The notes beneath the pieces are model-generated. The model made no database searches and was not told the DNA's origin. It saw only the letters and a list, made by a program, of their open reading frames with translations. From Paraspadella gotoi (taxonomy: Eukaryota > Chaetognatha), in assembly GCA_051294375.1 (NCBI GenBank), contig CM119263.1, forward strand, positions 23,916,423 through 23,980,422: a DNA stretch of 64,000 bases, read 5' to 3'. Of this stretch, positions 38,661-51,576 are shown one piece after another; positions within the stretch are counted from its first letter, which is position 1, and the number at the start of each line of letters is the position of its first letter. Both the position numbers and the translations under genes were made by a program.

Positions 38661-39048
38661 TTTTAGTCGGAGCTTGGCCGCATACAACCCAATGGTCAGA
38701 GGAGACAAATGGGGAAAAAGCATGAAAGATGAAGAAGACTCGAAGTTGGCGAGATAAGAGGGAAGTGGTGGGGGAAGAGGTGGGGGAGGGGTGGAGAGGA
38801 AGAGTGGGAACGGGAAGAGCGGAAGAGGAAGGGGCGAGCGCTGGGATTTAGAGAGTGGTCATCGGTCAGTGGTCAGGCCTTTCTTTAAATCCTCAAAGAC
38901 GAGTTGTTGTTGGAGAGAGTTGGGATTAAGGGGATGGAAAAGGGAGTGAGGATGGGCTTATCCTCTCCTCCAGATGGAGTCACTTGAAAGAAGAGAAGAG
39001 GATTTTTCTATCAAAGAAACCGCAAACGAATTTCGGACTTCGATGTCG

Positions 39049-39096
39049 GTCGGTCGGTCGGTCGGCTATATAAGTGCCGCGGCGGCCTGTCCAGTC
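39049..39096 (+). promoter_or_regulatory. TATA-type core promoter candidate
   Basis: Five GGTC units at about 39046-39064 lead into GGCTATATAAG (TATATAAG 39067-39074). An initiator-like CCAGTCAG follows 24-28 bp downstream at 39091-39098. The geometry is that of a classical TATA/Inr promoter. No coding exon was recognised downstream, so the transcript is unknown. Confidence 0.4.
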
Positions 39097-39099
39097 AGA

Positions 39100-39860
39100 A
39101 CATGGGCAGAAACAAATGATGAAAAAATGCGGGGAAACCAAATGAAAGTTTAACCGCCGAGTGTCTGAGGCTTTTTTATAAGTGGTCTAAAGGTGAAAGG
39201 GGAATAAGAGAGAGAGAGAGATTCAGAGAGACCGCTCAATAGGAAAAAAAAAAAAAAACCTGCCGGAAGATAAAAGAGGAAGGAGGGAGTGATCCTTCCA
39301 GCCTTTTCTAAAGGCTGGAAAGGAACGTCGCAGAAAAAAAAAGAGAAAAAAAAAGGCATAAAGGACGGAAAATGGGACAGAAGGAAAACTAGTCGGGACT
39401 TTGGGCGAGGAAGTCGTCAAGGAGACTCGTTTTGGCGGGAAAACGTCGCGGAAATGGACAACGGACATTGCCAAGAATTCCAATTTATTTTTAACATTTA
39501 ACGTTTGACATAATTCATTTAAAAATAATTCAACAACTGTTAGCGGGAAATGTTTCTGCGATCTGCGCGTGTCTCGGAAAATCGTAAAATGTTTATCTTG
39601 GTACATTACTATCTGTAAGATTAAATTAGAATGTAAATCATGGATTGAGGAAGGGTTTAAGTAATACAACTTTCTCCTTCTCTCTCGATTTAAAAAAACT
39701 AGAAAACAAAATAAAAACAGGAAAAAAAAAAAGAAAAAGAAAAAAAATTGAAAAGAGAGAAAAAATGCAATAAACGGACGGATCTCTGGAATCAAGAGGA
39801 GAATCTCTCCAAGCAGATTTTCTAAATTGGACTCTCTCTCTCTCTATCTCTCTCTCTATT

Positions 39861-39907
<47 letters not shown>

Positions 39908-42900
39908 ATCTCTCTCTATCTCCCTCTATCTCTCTCTCTCTCTGCGTGACAGCCTGGTTTTCCCTTCTCTCTCTCTTTCTCTCTCTCCCAATCAGACTCT
40001 CTCTCTTTTCACTCCTTATCTCTCCCTCCCTCTCGAGTCTGATGTGAGGTGTCGCTCGTGATGTCGGTGAGATGATTTAGTGGCTGCATCCGTTTCGTCG
40101 CCTCAACAAATCTCCGCCGCTCGGATGAACGGCCGCGGAGTTTCCGTTCTTTGCGCCGTTGAATTTCATTATTTCACTCTGTATATGACCAGCGAATTTA
40201 ACAGAGAAGTCAAACAACAGTCATATTGGGAAGGACATGAAGACGATCGATATTCGACGACGACGACGACGACGACGACGTCAAAGACGATCGGCTTTTC
40301 CAGTGATTTGAAAATAATCCGTCGGATGTCGCCTAATTTCGAAGCGAGGCTCTGTCGGCGGCGAACGCCCCCCCTCCGCCAAACGCCCCCTTTTCCCCTC
40401 GAGATCGAGTTAAGCCGACGTGCGAAGCCGACGTTCGAAGCCGAAGATGAGAATGGAAACGAAGATAAACGCGTCCGCCTTTGTTCGATATGACAACGAC
40501 AACAGTCAAACCGACAAACCGACCAACTCCCCGACAAACAAAAATTCCGGGAATAGAATCCGGCGAAATATTTTCCTTTTCCCTCCAGAGATCGGGAACT
40601 AAAAATAAAAGAAAAGGCTGGAAAAGGGAAAAAAAAAGGGAAGGATCTGCCCCTTTGACTCTCTTCTCTCTTTCCCTCCCTTTTCCTTTTTTTCTTTCCT
40701 CTCTTCTCCCCCCCCCCTGCCTCCCTCCGAAGCTTTTTTCCACCGACGTTGACCTCGGGTTTGACTTTCGTCCCAAATCGGAGTCGGAATTCGACTAACG
40801 AACCACATCAGAGGTGAAAAGGCTGGAGAAGGTAAAGAGGCTGGAGTGAATGAGGTGAGGGAAGGTGGTGGGAAGGTCGGAGTTAAGGATAGGGGTTAGA
40901 GTGAAGGAGTGGAGGTTAAGAGGGCTGGAGTCGGGGCGCTCGGAGTGGTTAGGCTGGAAAAGATGGATAAAGGTCCAGTATTCTAGTCACAGTGGAGACG
41001 AGTCAAAACAGGACGGAACGGTTGACCTTTCTCCGAAGTTCGAAGTTCAGGAATGCCAGGCGAGAGGAAAATGTCGGAAAAATCCCCCGGAAGATCTGGG
41101 AACACCCGGATGCGAAATCTGGGTCTTTTAGTTCTCAAACCTAAAATTTTTCGATATAGAGGCCGTGATTGTCGAGATTCTGCCAATGAGGCTGATAATT
41201 TAAAAAAAAAAAAAAAAAACTTCTGGAAAAAAAAAATCGATGAGAAACTGCCTTGCAGCTTACTGCGGTGAATTCTTGTGACATTGAGAGGGTGAGATTC
41301 TGTGAATACCGATGCGAGATTCTGGTGAGACTGTGGTGAGAGTGAGAGTTAGACTGACGTCGAGTGAAAAGTTTCAAGAGTTCCTTCGCGATTCCAATCT
41401 TTTGGGAGAAAAACGAGGAATCGACGAGGAAGATTCCATTTTTGGCTTCTGTTTGGGTTCTTCGCCTCAATAACACGACCCGGAACTGACGCGCCAAAGA
41501 CGACGACGATGACGACGACGATGAAGAAAAGACGAGCCGGGCGGAGATATAGACCTGACGAGGATCATCGGCGACGGAGAGACGACGCAGGCGGATATAT
41601 AGACCTGACGACGACGACCATGGCTCTCGACATGACAAATATTCGCGTTCTCCCGCGATAAAAACATTTCCCCTGGATATTTGTATCTCGTTTCATTCTT
41701 CTTTGTTTACTTTTGGGAGTAAGATTCGAAACGCAGGAAAAAAATATTAAGTTTTGTCCTCAATAAGTTTAAGCCTTGTAATGTTGCGTACTCAAGTAGG
41801 TACTTTCAAAATGAAAAACCTGCTAAAATTATTTAAGGATTTTAATAAAATTTTCTGATTTTCCCCTTCATATTTGAGTGTAACGTATGGGACGTATTTA
41901 CATAGAAGATACCATTCAACCAGCACCCTTAAACCAGTTATAAAAAAATATCTGAAACTGAAATAATATAACATTTGCATAAAAAAAAGAACCTTTCTTC
42001 GGAGTTAATTATGAAAAAAAAAAGTAAAGAGGTAATAATTTCCTTATTGTGTAACTGAGAGGTCGTTTTGTTGTTTTTAATCGAGGAAAATGAAGGAAAA
42101 AAAGAGGAAGAGTAATTTTCTCTCTCCGTGAAATATCGCCGCCCGTTCGCGTCTTCACGAGACAAGTGAGGAAAAGGCAAAGTTTATTGCGCCTCAATCG
42201 CCAAAGTGGGTGACGAAGACGACGACGAAGATGGCCACGACGACGACGGTGACGACGACGAAGACGACGAAAACGTAACATCGATGATGACGATTTTTTT
42301 TTTCGACAACGACGTGGCTTCAGGATTAAGTCATTTCGGTTTCAAGACATTTCAAGTCAAGTAAGTTTGCCGTCCGTTTTCAAAGTTTCTCTTGAGATGC
42401 AACGATCGGGGACGGAAGTATTCAAAACATTTTTTTAGTTGCGCTTCAGAAAATTATTCGAAAAAAAATTTTGTATTATATTTGTAAATGTTAGAAACAT
42501 GAACGGATTTTTTTACTAGACGATATTCAAAGAGTAGGAAAAAAAACATGTATAATTATAAAGGAGAGATTAAATTGATTAGGGACAAAAAACTAGAAGT
42601 CAATGCAAAAAATTTAAATTTAGAAGGAGGAAAAAAATGTTGAAAATATTTTAAATGGGGAGAAAAAAATGAAAAGTGAAAAAGGAAAAAGGAAAAAATA
42701 TATAAAAAAGAAAAGTTTGGTTCTGTATCTTTTTCATTATACATTTATTTCTATTTTAACTTATTTTATTTAAAAAAAAACCGAAATATTACCTTACATT
42801 TTCGTCAATCATCCGGCAACTGTGACCCAAATGAGGACCCAAAAGAAATCACTCTTTACCAAAATATAATTACAAAATTTGGAAAATTCTAAAAATTATA

Positions 42901-43500
42901 ATAAATTTTAAAGATTTAAAATCCTAAAAAACGTTGCAATGTCTGAGGGTAAGTTCGACTAAAGCGATGCCGCGGATAAAAAAAACAAAAAACAGGAAAG
43001 TAGGAAAAAGTGAAGACGGAAGGAATTAAAAGTCGTGGGGAGGAATAATCAAGCCAAGGTATAAAAATTATGCGAGAGCATAAAACTATGCCTTGGTTAT
43101 AACGCCCTTTGGCAAGCGTTAAAATAAAAGAAGCTCTCAGAACGTCTTAAGAGTCTTGGGTGGGGGGGAGGCAGAGAAGGGAAGGCGATTTGAGTCAATT
43201 AATCGTTTATTAATGAAGATGAGGAAAAAAATATTAAATAAAACCAATTACGAAAGCCTTTTAATTTAACGTGCCACATCAGACAAAAGTCAATCTACTA
43301 CAATTTAATGATATTTAATCAAATCATAACATTTACTTTTATTGAGTCGATAATTTTTTTTTGCTTAGTGCTAAACCTTTTTAAAAATTCTAAACAGAAA
43401 GCCCCTTCATTCTTTGCCTTTGGTCCAAAATTTTTTTTTAAAAAAAATATAGAAATAATATGGGAAAAACGTTGTTTCTCTCGCCTTCGTTTGTGAAAAG
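39100..43500. other. Intergenic, no recognisable gene
   Basis: Contains CT/CTAT repeats (39831-39943), GAC-type triplet clusters at 40259-40280, 41497-41527 and 42210-42270, poly-A/T runs and AT-rich spacer at 41.7-43.5 kb. The acidic Asp/Glu runs that the GAC clusters could encode are short and unflanked by recognisable coding sequence. Confidence 0.55.
39831..39943. repeat. (CT)n with CTCTAT units
   Basis: CT repeat in which CTCTAT and CTCTCTAT units recur about every 12-16 bp. A further CT block follows at 39965-40035. Confidence 0.9.
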
Positions 43501-43585
43501 TTGAAGGTCGACAAAACTTCCGTTGCTTCGCCTTCATTATCGCCATTCAAGTCGACACGTTGAGATTCACGTCGACTGACGTCCA

Positions 43586-43676
43586 TGACGTCATTCCAAA
43601 GCTCGTTACTCATTGGTCGTGACGTGATCGGAAACGAACGGCTATTGGTGGATAGGAAGCGCCGGGCGCCCATTGG
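43586..43676 (-). promoter_or_regulatory. CRE plus three inverted CCAAT boxes (promoter candidate)
   Basis: TGACGTCA (43586-43593) is followed by ATTGG at 43612-43616, 43644-43648 and 43672-43676. Read on the minus strand this is three CCAAT boxes spaced 28 and 32 bp apart, then a CRE, which is the usual order in NF-Y/CREB-driven promoters. A minus-strand ATG follows at 43546 (MAIMKAKQRKFC...), but its product is not recognised, so the orientation is a guess. Confidence 0.45.
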
Positions 43677-44012
43677 TCGGACCCAGGACCGGGCGAAAGA
43701 GAGGATTGGGCGAGTGGGGATCGAGGTCGAGTGGGAGGAAGGGAAAAGAGAGGGAAAAAGGAAAGAAAAAGAGAAGAGAGCGAATACGCTACCTCCAAAC
43801 ATTTCTTAAAAACGTTTTGTTGTTCCTTCGGTTTTTTTTTTGTTTTTTTTTTTGGCGTTTTCTCGAATTCCTTTCATGTTACTATTTACGGTACACATCC
43901 GGGGAAGTGGGAGGAACGAGGGAGGAAAGGAGGCGGAAATTGTTTTCTTCTTTCGCGTTTAAGGTTCCTTTTTTAGACGATTAAATCGAAGGAAGAAACG
44001 CTCATTTAAATT

Positions 44013-44370
44013 CACTCTCTCTCTCTCCCTTTTTCTTTCTCTCTTTCTCTCTGTCTCTCTCTTCCTCTCTCGCATCTCTTTCTCTCGTCGTCTCTTCTCT
44101 CTCTGTATCTTCTTCTTTTTTCTCTCATTTCTGGGTTCCTCCTTGCGCGCTCTTTCTCAGTCTATCTCACTCTGCTCTTTCTCGATCTCTCTGTTCCGTC
44201 CCTCTCTCGTCTTTCTTCTGTCTCTACTCTCTCTGTCATCTCTTCTTCTCTCGCTCTCTCTTTCTCTGCTCTCTTTCTCTCTCTTTGCTTTCCTCTCTCT
44301 ATCTCTCATACTCTCCTCTCTCTCTCGTCTCTCTCTCTCTCCTTGTCTCTTCTCTCATCCCTCTACTCTC
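44013..44370. repeat. CT-rich low-complexity block
   Basis: About 360 bp of heavily interrupted CT repeat (CTCTTTCTC, CTGTCTC, CTCATACTC). It directly precedes the noisy tandem repeat and the first assembly gap. Confidence 0.85.
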
Positions 44371-44517
44371 TCATTAGATCTCATAAAAGGATTAAAAAAC
44401 CCTCCGTTTTCCGGACTCATCTTTCAAGGTCACAATAGGCCTCTCATTATTGTTGAGATGAACTATCAGACCAGTATTTATGTTAAAGCGGGGCGGAGGG
44501 GGGCAACTATAGCAGAA

Positions 44518-44879
44518 GCTTAGTAGGGTGGATGACGGAAATATCACAGGGCCCTGTCGCTATCGGGAGCCAGAACGACTTACACCATATAAGAGCTTAG
44601 TAGGGTGGATTGACGGAAAATATCAACAGGGCCTCGCTATCGAGCCAGAACGACTTAGACTATAAGAGCTTAGTAGGGTGGATGACGGAAAATATGCAAC
44701 AGGCCTCGCTATCGAGGCCAGAAGCGACTACAACTATAAGACTTTAGTAGGGTGGAATTGACGGAAAGATATCACAGAGGGCCTCGCTATCAGCCAGAAC
44801 GACTAACATAAGAAGGCTTAGTAGGGTGGATGACGGAAAATATCAGCAATGGGCCGTCGGCTATCGGAGGCCAGAACGG
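44518..44879 (+). repeat. Tandem satellite, about 73-77 bp unit, five copies
   Basis: Units start with GCTTAGTAGGGTGGATGACG or close variants at about 44518, 44595, 44668, 44741 and 44816. Each carries a GGCCTCG-CTAT-CGAGGCC hairpin core and CCAGAACGAC. The copies differ mainly by single-base insertions and deletions (GATGACGG/GATTGACGG; AACAGGG/AGAGGG), an error pattern of uncorrected long reads rather than of mutation. It ends in a run of eight or more G at 44878-44885. Confidence 0.85.
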
Positions 44880-45038
44880 GGGGGGGAATCGCGTCAGGGA
44901 AAAAATAAAGAAAAAAATTCAATGGTTACCGAACTTTATTCCTCCCATCATTTCTAGAGATAAAAAGTCAATTTCTCGTGATTATAATATGCAAATGACA
45001 TCCTGGACGGGTGCTGCTAGCGGAAAGGGGAAACTGAA

Positions 45039-45069
<31 letters not shown>

Positions 45070-45082
45070 NNNNNNNNNNNNN
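45070..45082. other. Assembly gap (N)
   Basis: 13 N directly after a GA run; the repeat probably blocked assembly. Confidence 0.99.
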
Positions 45083-45429
45083 GGTAGATAATCAAAGATG
45101 CCGCCATAATCTAATGAGGCAGCCTTTGAGGCAGTCTTTGTTGGTTCTTGTTGTTGAGAAAGAACAATATGGTTTTGTTTTCAGTCAAAACATTAAAGTT
45201 ATCGGCGAGCTCTATTGACGCTCAAATTTATAATTTTATAAATAGTTAAGATTTAAATATTTTTTTGGTTCAATAAAAAGCAAAAGAAATAAATTCTCTG
45301 AATTCCTTCTCTTCTTGCGAAAGCGTTATTCATCGCCAATCATTAAACGCGATTTCGGCTTCTGACGTCGCATCGCTCGAACCTACGCTTTGCCCTTTAC
45401 GCTGAACAGGCGTGCAATCCTGCGCAAAT

Positions 45430-45439
45430 NNNNNNNNNN
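45430..45439. other. Assembly gap (N)
   Basis: 10 N. The flanking words CGTGCAATCCTGCGCAAAT and CGTGCAATCGTAAGCAA resemble each other, so a small duplication may lie here. Confidence 0.99.
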
Positions 45440-45533
45440 CGTGCAATCGTAAGCAATTTAAATAACACTGTCTATTAGCTAGGTGCAAGACTTCTGCAAG
45501 TCTCTTTCGGCAACGACTCGTATCAACTCTGAC

Positions 45534-45779
45534 NNNNNNNNNNNNNNNNNNNNNNNNNNNNNNNNNNNNNNNNNNNNNNNNNNNNNNNNNNNNNNNNNNN
45601 NNNNNNNNNNNNNNNNNNNNNNNNNNNNNNNNNNNNNNNNNNNNNNNNNNNNNNNNNNNNNNNNNNNNNNNNNNNNNNNNNNNNNNNNNNNNNNNNNNNN
45701 NNNNNNNNNNNNNNNNNNNNNNNNNNNNNNNNNNNNNNNNNNNNNNNNNNNNNNNNNNNNNNNNNNNNNNNNNNNNNNN
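45534..45779. other. Assembly gap (N)
   Basis: 246 N. No feature can be called across it. Confidence 0.99.
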
Positions 45780-45979
45780 CCGCGCCTCCGCCGAAGCATT
45801 GATTACTTCCGGCGCAGCTTTCCGGGCGAAACGAGAAAAAAATACGAGAAATTGCGCGATTTCTTAATCCCCGAACGTCATCAACTCTCAATCAGAAGGA
45901 ACAGTTGGAAAAAGTGTTGAGATGTTGTGCAGATGTTAGGGAATGTTAGACATTAGTTATTCCTCCCTTCAACAATTTC

Positions 45980-46089
<110 letters not shown>

Positions 46090-46425
46090 TCAGTTTCTTT
46101 ACCTTTTAGTTCTTTTTATTCTTTTCTCGCTCTTCAACTTTTACCTTCTTTTATGCTCCTTTATTTCCTCCATAACCGCGTAATTCTTAGGAATTTTCCC
46201 CGATTCCTCTTTTTGGTTCAGACCCTCTTTACTTTACTTTAGTCGACGAGTTGAAATCAAGTAAAAAGAAGGGAACGAGTGTGAGAACGAAAGCTCAATG
46301 GTTTTTTTTTTTCATTTCGACGCCAAAGATAATTTTAGAAAATCTGAAACCTGAAACCTGAAATACAAGTTGTGGAGTCGTATTTTGCACCGAGCAATCT
46401 GAAACCAAAAGTTATCACGGTGCAT

Positions 46426-47244
46426 NNNNNNNNNNNNNNNNNNNNNNNNNNNNNNNNNNNNNNNNNNNNNNNNNNNNNNNNNNNNNNNNNNNNNNNNNNN
46501 NNNNNNNNNNNNNNNNNNNNNNNNNNNNNNNNNNNNNNNNNNNNNNNNNNNNNNNNNNNNNNNNNNNNNNNNNNNNNNNNNNNNNNNNNNNNNNNNNNNN
46601 NNNNNNNNNNNNNNNNNNNNNNNNNNNNNNNNNNNNNNNNNNNNNNNNNNNNNNNNNNNNNNNNNNNNNNNNNNNNNNNNNNNNNNNNNNNNNNNNNNNN
46701 NNNNNNNNNNNNNNNNNNNNNNNNNNNNNNNNNNNNNNNNNNNNNNNNNNNNNNNNNNNNNNNNNNNNNNNNNNNNNNNNNNNNNNNNNNNNNNNNNNNN
46801 NNNNNNNNNNNNNNNNNNNNNNNNNNNNNNNNNNNNNNNNNNNNNNNNNNNNNNNNNNNNNNNNNNNNNNNNNNNNNNNNNNNNNNNNNNNNNNNNNNNN
46901 NNNNNNNNNNNNNNNNNNNNNNNNNNNNNNNNNNNNNNNNNNNNNNNNNNNNNNNNNNNNNNNNNNNNNNNNNNNNNNNNNNNNNNNNNNNNNNNNNNNN
47001 NNNNNNNNNNNNNNNNNNNNNNNNNNNNNNNNNNNNNNNNNNNNNNNNNNNNNNNNNNNNNNNNNNNNNNNNNNNNNNNNNNNNNNNNNNNNNNNNNNNN
47101 NNNNNNNNNNNNNNNNNNNNNNNNNNNNNNNNNNNNNNNNNNNNNNNNNNNNNNNNNNNNNNNNNNNNNNNNNNNNNNNNNNNNNNNNNNNNNNNNNNNN
47201 NNNNNNNNNNNNNNNNNNNNNNNNNNNNNNNNNNNNNNNNNNNN
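46426..47244. other. Assembly gap (N)
   Basis: 819 N, the largest gap. Apparent open frames across it are artefacts of the unknown bases. Confidence 0.99.
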
Positions 47245-49315
47245 TTTTTCGTCCCCGGATGATATTGGGTTTTACCATAAAAGTCCTGATGTCGTCAATA
47301 GATATTACTGACTCGCAGTGGTCAAGTGGAGACTGACATGACGGTAGCTAAGATTTTGAATCGTGAACCATGGGCATATGAAATTTCATCAGATGGAAGA
47401 GCTCATTTCAAGGAATGGCAATGATTGATTTCTGTTGATCCTTTAATCATGTGACGCGTCGACACAATATTACCTACGATGTTCATTCATGTTCATTCAA
47501 AAAGGAAATTCAGGCGATGATAACAGATGTCGCTGAGTATCAATTCCTTTTTGTTTCCTTTTAAATGTAATCGAAAAAGCAAAATTTACCGAAGGTGTTG
47601 GAGATTCAAGACTCAATTTAAGAATTAAATATTCAATATTGAACTTATAGCTACGTACTTCTCTCTTTCTCTCTCTCTCTTCTCTCTTTTCTCTTTCTTC
47701 TCTTTCTTCTCTCTCTGTACATCCTTGAGAAAATAAGAAATGGATCGCAAAACTTTTCTACTTTTTTTTTCTCACTCAAGATTTATTCCATTTTTATTAT
47801 CGGAATCTTTTTTTTTCTTTCTGTTGGTGAGAAAGATCCTTTGAATTTTTAAATCTTGAGTTTGAACGTGAGATTGAAAATATAGAAAAAAGTATAGTCT
47901 TGATGAATTTGTATTTTTCTATCGGGGAAATAATTTTTACGATCGATTTGAAAATGAGATTTTTCGACATTCAAGCTCACGAGGACGAGGGTATGTTGTG
48001 GACTGTTGTGTTTGAGACCTTCAATACAGAAAAAGTGGAGTAAAACGGCATAAATCTAATTAAGATCATGTCAACTAAATAAGAAATAATCGCCCCTTTC
48101 CTTGATTTTAAACGCATTGATTTATCATCGCGATTCGCGATGTTTAATATTCGGTTATTTTGTCACGATTTACTCTCTATTTCGATCCAGTGATCGTTTT
48201 CTTTTTACCCCCCCCCCATTTAGGGTATCGGACGTCAGAGATCCCGTCTCCAAGGGACGAGGTGAGTACAACCGTCGAGATTCAGGGACGAAACTTAACT
48301 AAACGAAAATTCTCTCCTTTAATATTAACGTTTTTAAATATTTAAACAAAATTTTAAATATTAACGCGTCGTTAAATTTGGATCGTGGCCTTGCCACGTA
48401 AACTGTCCCGAAGTCTCGCCCCGTTTCGCACGAAATCTATATCTTCGCATGCTTTGTTGTTGTAGAAAAGCATATATTTTATTCATCGTTAAATTGTACG
48501 ATATTTATATTCTTTAAAACGAAAAAAGTTCCTCCGGAGAGAGACAAACAGATACCGCCTTTCTTTTAGCGTTGACTTTTCGTATTTTCGTACGGGTCTC
48601 TTTTTTTTTTTGTAGCCTTTCGAAAGAGCATCGCCGCTTTTTTTCAGGCTACGATTCTTTTCTTTCTCCCGTTGTTATGGAAACGACCCCATTTTCGCTC
48701 ATAAAACAAACGGTGGCGCTTATGGCGAGCAAAAAGAAAAGAACAGTAAGCAGTTCTTTTTTTTTTTTAGAAAATAAAAAGAAAACCATAGAAAAAAAAA
48801 ACAAAACGAAAGAATTTCTGGTTGTACGTTAAATTGAGGTATATGAGTTGGGACATATATTTGGTGATTCGGTCTATTCGCAAAACACACATCCATAATA
48901 ACCAAAACCAAATGTTTGACGAAATAAATAAACAAACAAACAAACAAAATAAACGACCTCAAAAAAAAAATCATTCTTCGCCTTCGCGTATTGTCTCTCA
49001 GAATTTTCCTCCCTTTTCAATTTCCAATTCTTTTCTCGACATTTTCTTTTTTTTTCATCTTCGCAATTTTGTTTTTTGTTTTTACTTTTCCCGTCGAGGT
49101 CGTCGCTTCGAATCGAGAAAAAGTCTCAAAGAAAAAAAAAAAGTTGCACTGAAAAGCAATTAAAGCGAAACGCGACGAANNNNNNNNNNNNNNNNNNNNN
49201 NNNNNNNNNNNNNNNNNNNNNNNNNNNNNNTAGCTTTTAATTTTTTTTTTCGACTCCGCCCTAGCTTTCTTGTTGCTTGTCATCACTGTTGGACTGAGAG
49301 TGAGAGAATAATAGG

Positions 49316-49660
<345 letters not shown>

Positions 49661-49977
49661 GAGGTGAGAGAGAGAGACAGAAAAAAGAAAAAAAGAAAAA
49701 AAGCAAAGAAGTTGGAAGAAGAAAAGAAAATGCCGCCAAGCCCGATGCTTTTGTCGACTTTTACCGACATTTGGGACGGCGCCGCCTTTACCGACGCCGA
49801 CGCCGACGAAAATACCGACGCCGAGACCGACGTCGCTCCGCGAGGAATCAGGACGCCATTTATATGCTAAAATCCTCCGTCAGAGGAGCGCGAGTCGAGA
49901 ATCGGCGACCGAAGACCCGAGAATCGAACGAACGAAAAAAAAGTAAAAAAACAACTTTTAAATTCGAGTCTAAATAT

Positions 49978-49978
<1 letters not shown>

Positions 49979-50037
<59 letters not shown>
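49979..50037. repeat. (CT)n microsatellite
   Basis: CT run of about 58 bp. Confidence 0.95.
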
Positions 50038-50038
<1 letters not shown>

Positions 50039-50589
50039 TTTTTCTCTTCTCAGCGAGGCTTCGACGAAGTGTACACAAAGAAAAAACATTAAACGACGAG
50101 CTTCGCCGACGACTTTGAAAAACAAAATGGCGACGGGGGAGGGATTTGGAAGGCGCCGGAGGCGGATTTTAAATTTCTTAATATTACTCTAATTAGCTTT
50201 GTTATGCTTATGGTTTATGGTTTTCTCTCCCTCCCTCATTCTCCGCCTCTCCCAATTCTTTTCTCATAAGTTTCGACGAGATCTTATATTTCATATTTTT
50301 TCTAAATTTTATCAATTTTTAAAAACGTTGAAATTATAACTGACGAGAATGACGACAATAACGGGCATAACGAACACGATTCGAGAGTTGGATTTGATAA
50401 CCTCGTTGTCGTCGGCTGTCCTTTTTCCTCACCCTTCAACAGGGTAAGGCTCGGAGGGATTAAAGAAAACAGTTTTCTCGGGAGTGGAGAATTAAGGAGG
50501 GTAAGGTCCGAAGAGAAAAGGTGAGGCTTTCTAGGCAGTCTCTCGAAGGCTCGGTTTAATGCTGGGGTTCGAAGCGGAAACGAGAGGAC

Positions 50590-50663
<74 letters not shown>
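50590..50663. repeat. (CT)n microsatellite
   Basis: CT run of about 74 bp. Confidence 0.95.
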
Positions 50664-50667
<4 letters not shown>

Positions 50668-51507
50668 GACTCAACGACCGCGATGAATTTCAAGGGAGTC
50701 GAAGGAGAAAGACCTTACCCTGCCCCTTACTTTTTTCCCCAACCCTCTCCTTCTTATCTGTCCAAGGTTTTGCTGAAGAAAAGGGGAAAGAACAAGAGGA
50801 GGAAGAGCTTTTTCTCCTTTGCCCGACGTTTTGTCAGTTCTGTCGGGCGAAACGGATCACGTGACCTTAAAAGCCTTTGGTTTGGGTGTGAGGGGGAGAG
50901 AGGTGGTGGTGAAGNNNNNNNNNNAGGTGGTGGGGAAGGAGGGCGGATTGGATGGGTTGTGGTGGAAGGAAGATTGTTCGATGAAGAAGAAGACAGATTC
51001 GGAGATTGACGATTGAGGAGCAGAAAATAATTGCTCGCAGGTGGTTAATTTGAATTTTCATACAATTTACAATAAACGAAGACATTTGAATTAGGTTAAA
51101 AGTATGGGGCGTCCTACATGAAAAAGATAGCAGCGAGAAAAAAAAAATTAGATAAGAACGAAAACCGAGTGGGACAAACACGAAGAAGAAAAGCGAAAGA
51201 TGGAAGACTCCAATGGAGCGGGAGGAGAGTCGTCCTGGTCGTCGTCNNNNNNNNNNTCGTCGTCGTCCTCCGCGACTCCGAGTCACGTGACTTTGAAGAC
51301 GTGGAGCCGGAAGGAACCAGAAGACGCACGAGGGCGTGACGGAGAGACGAAGGGGTGGAGGAAGATGAAGAGAGGGAGGGGAGAGGACGAAGGGTAGGAA
51401 ATGGTAGGCGGAAAGAGAGTTAAACGATGGGAGGGGTCAGTGGAAAGAACGACTGGAAAGGATTAAAGGAATGAGAAAAGAGAGAGGGACGCTTTGTCTG
51501 TCTGCCT

Positions 51508-51509
<2 letters not shown>

Positions 51510-51573
<64 letters not shown>
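51510..51573. repeat. (CT)n microsatellite
   Basis: CT run of about 64 bp with one TTTC break. Confidence 0.95.

Positions 51574-51576
<3 letters not shown>

Noticed and set aside
46372-47278. Open frames of nearly 300 codons
   Set aside because: Consist almost entirely of N from an assembly gap.
50560-50580. GGGTTCGAAGCGG, a box B-like word suggesting a tRNA
   Set aside because: No box A at the right distance and no acceptor stem.
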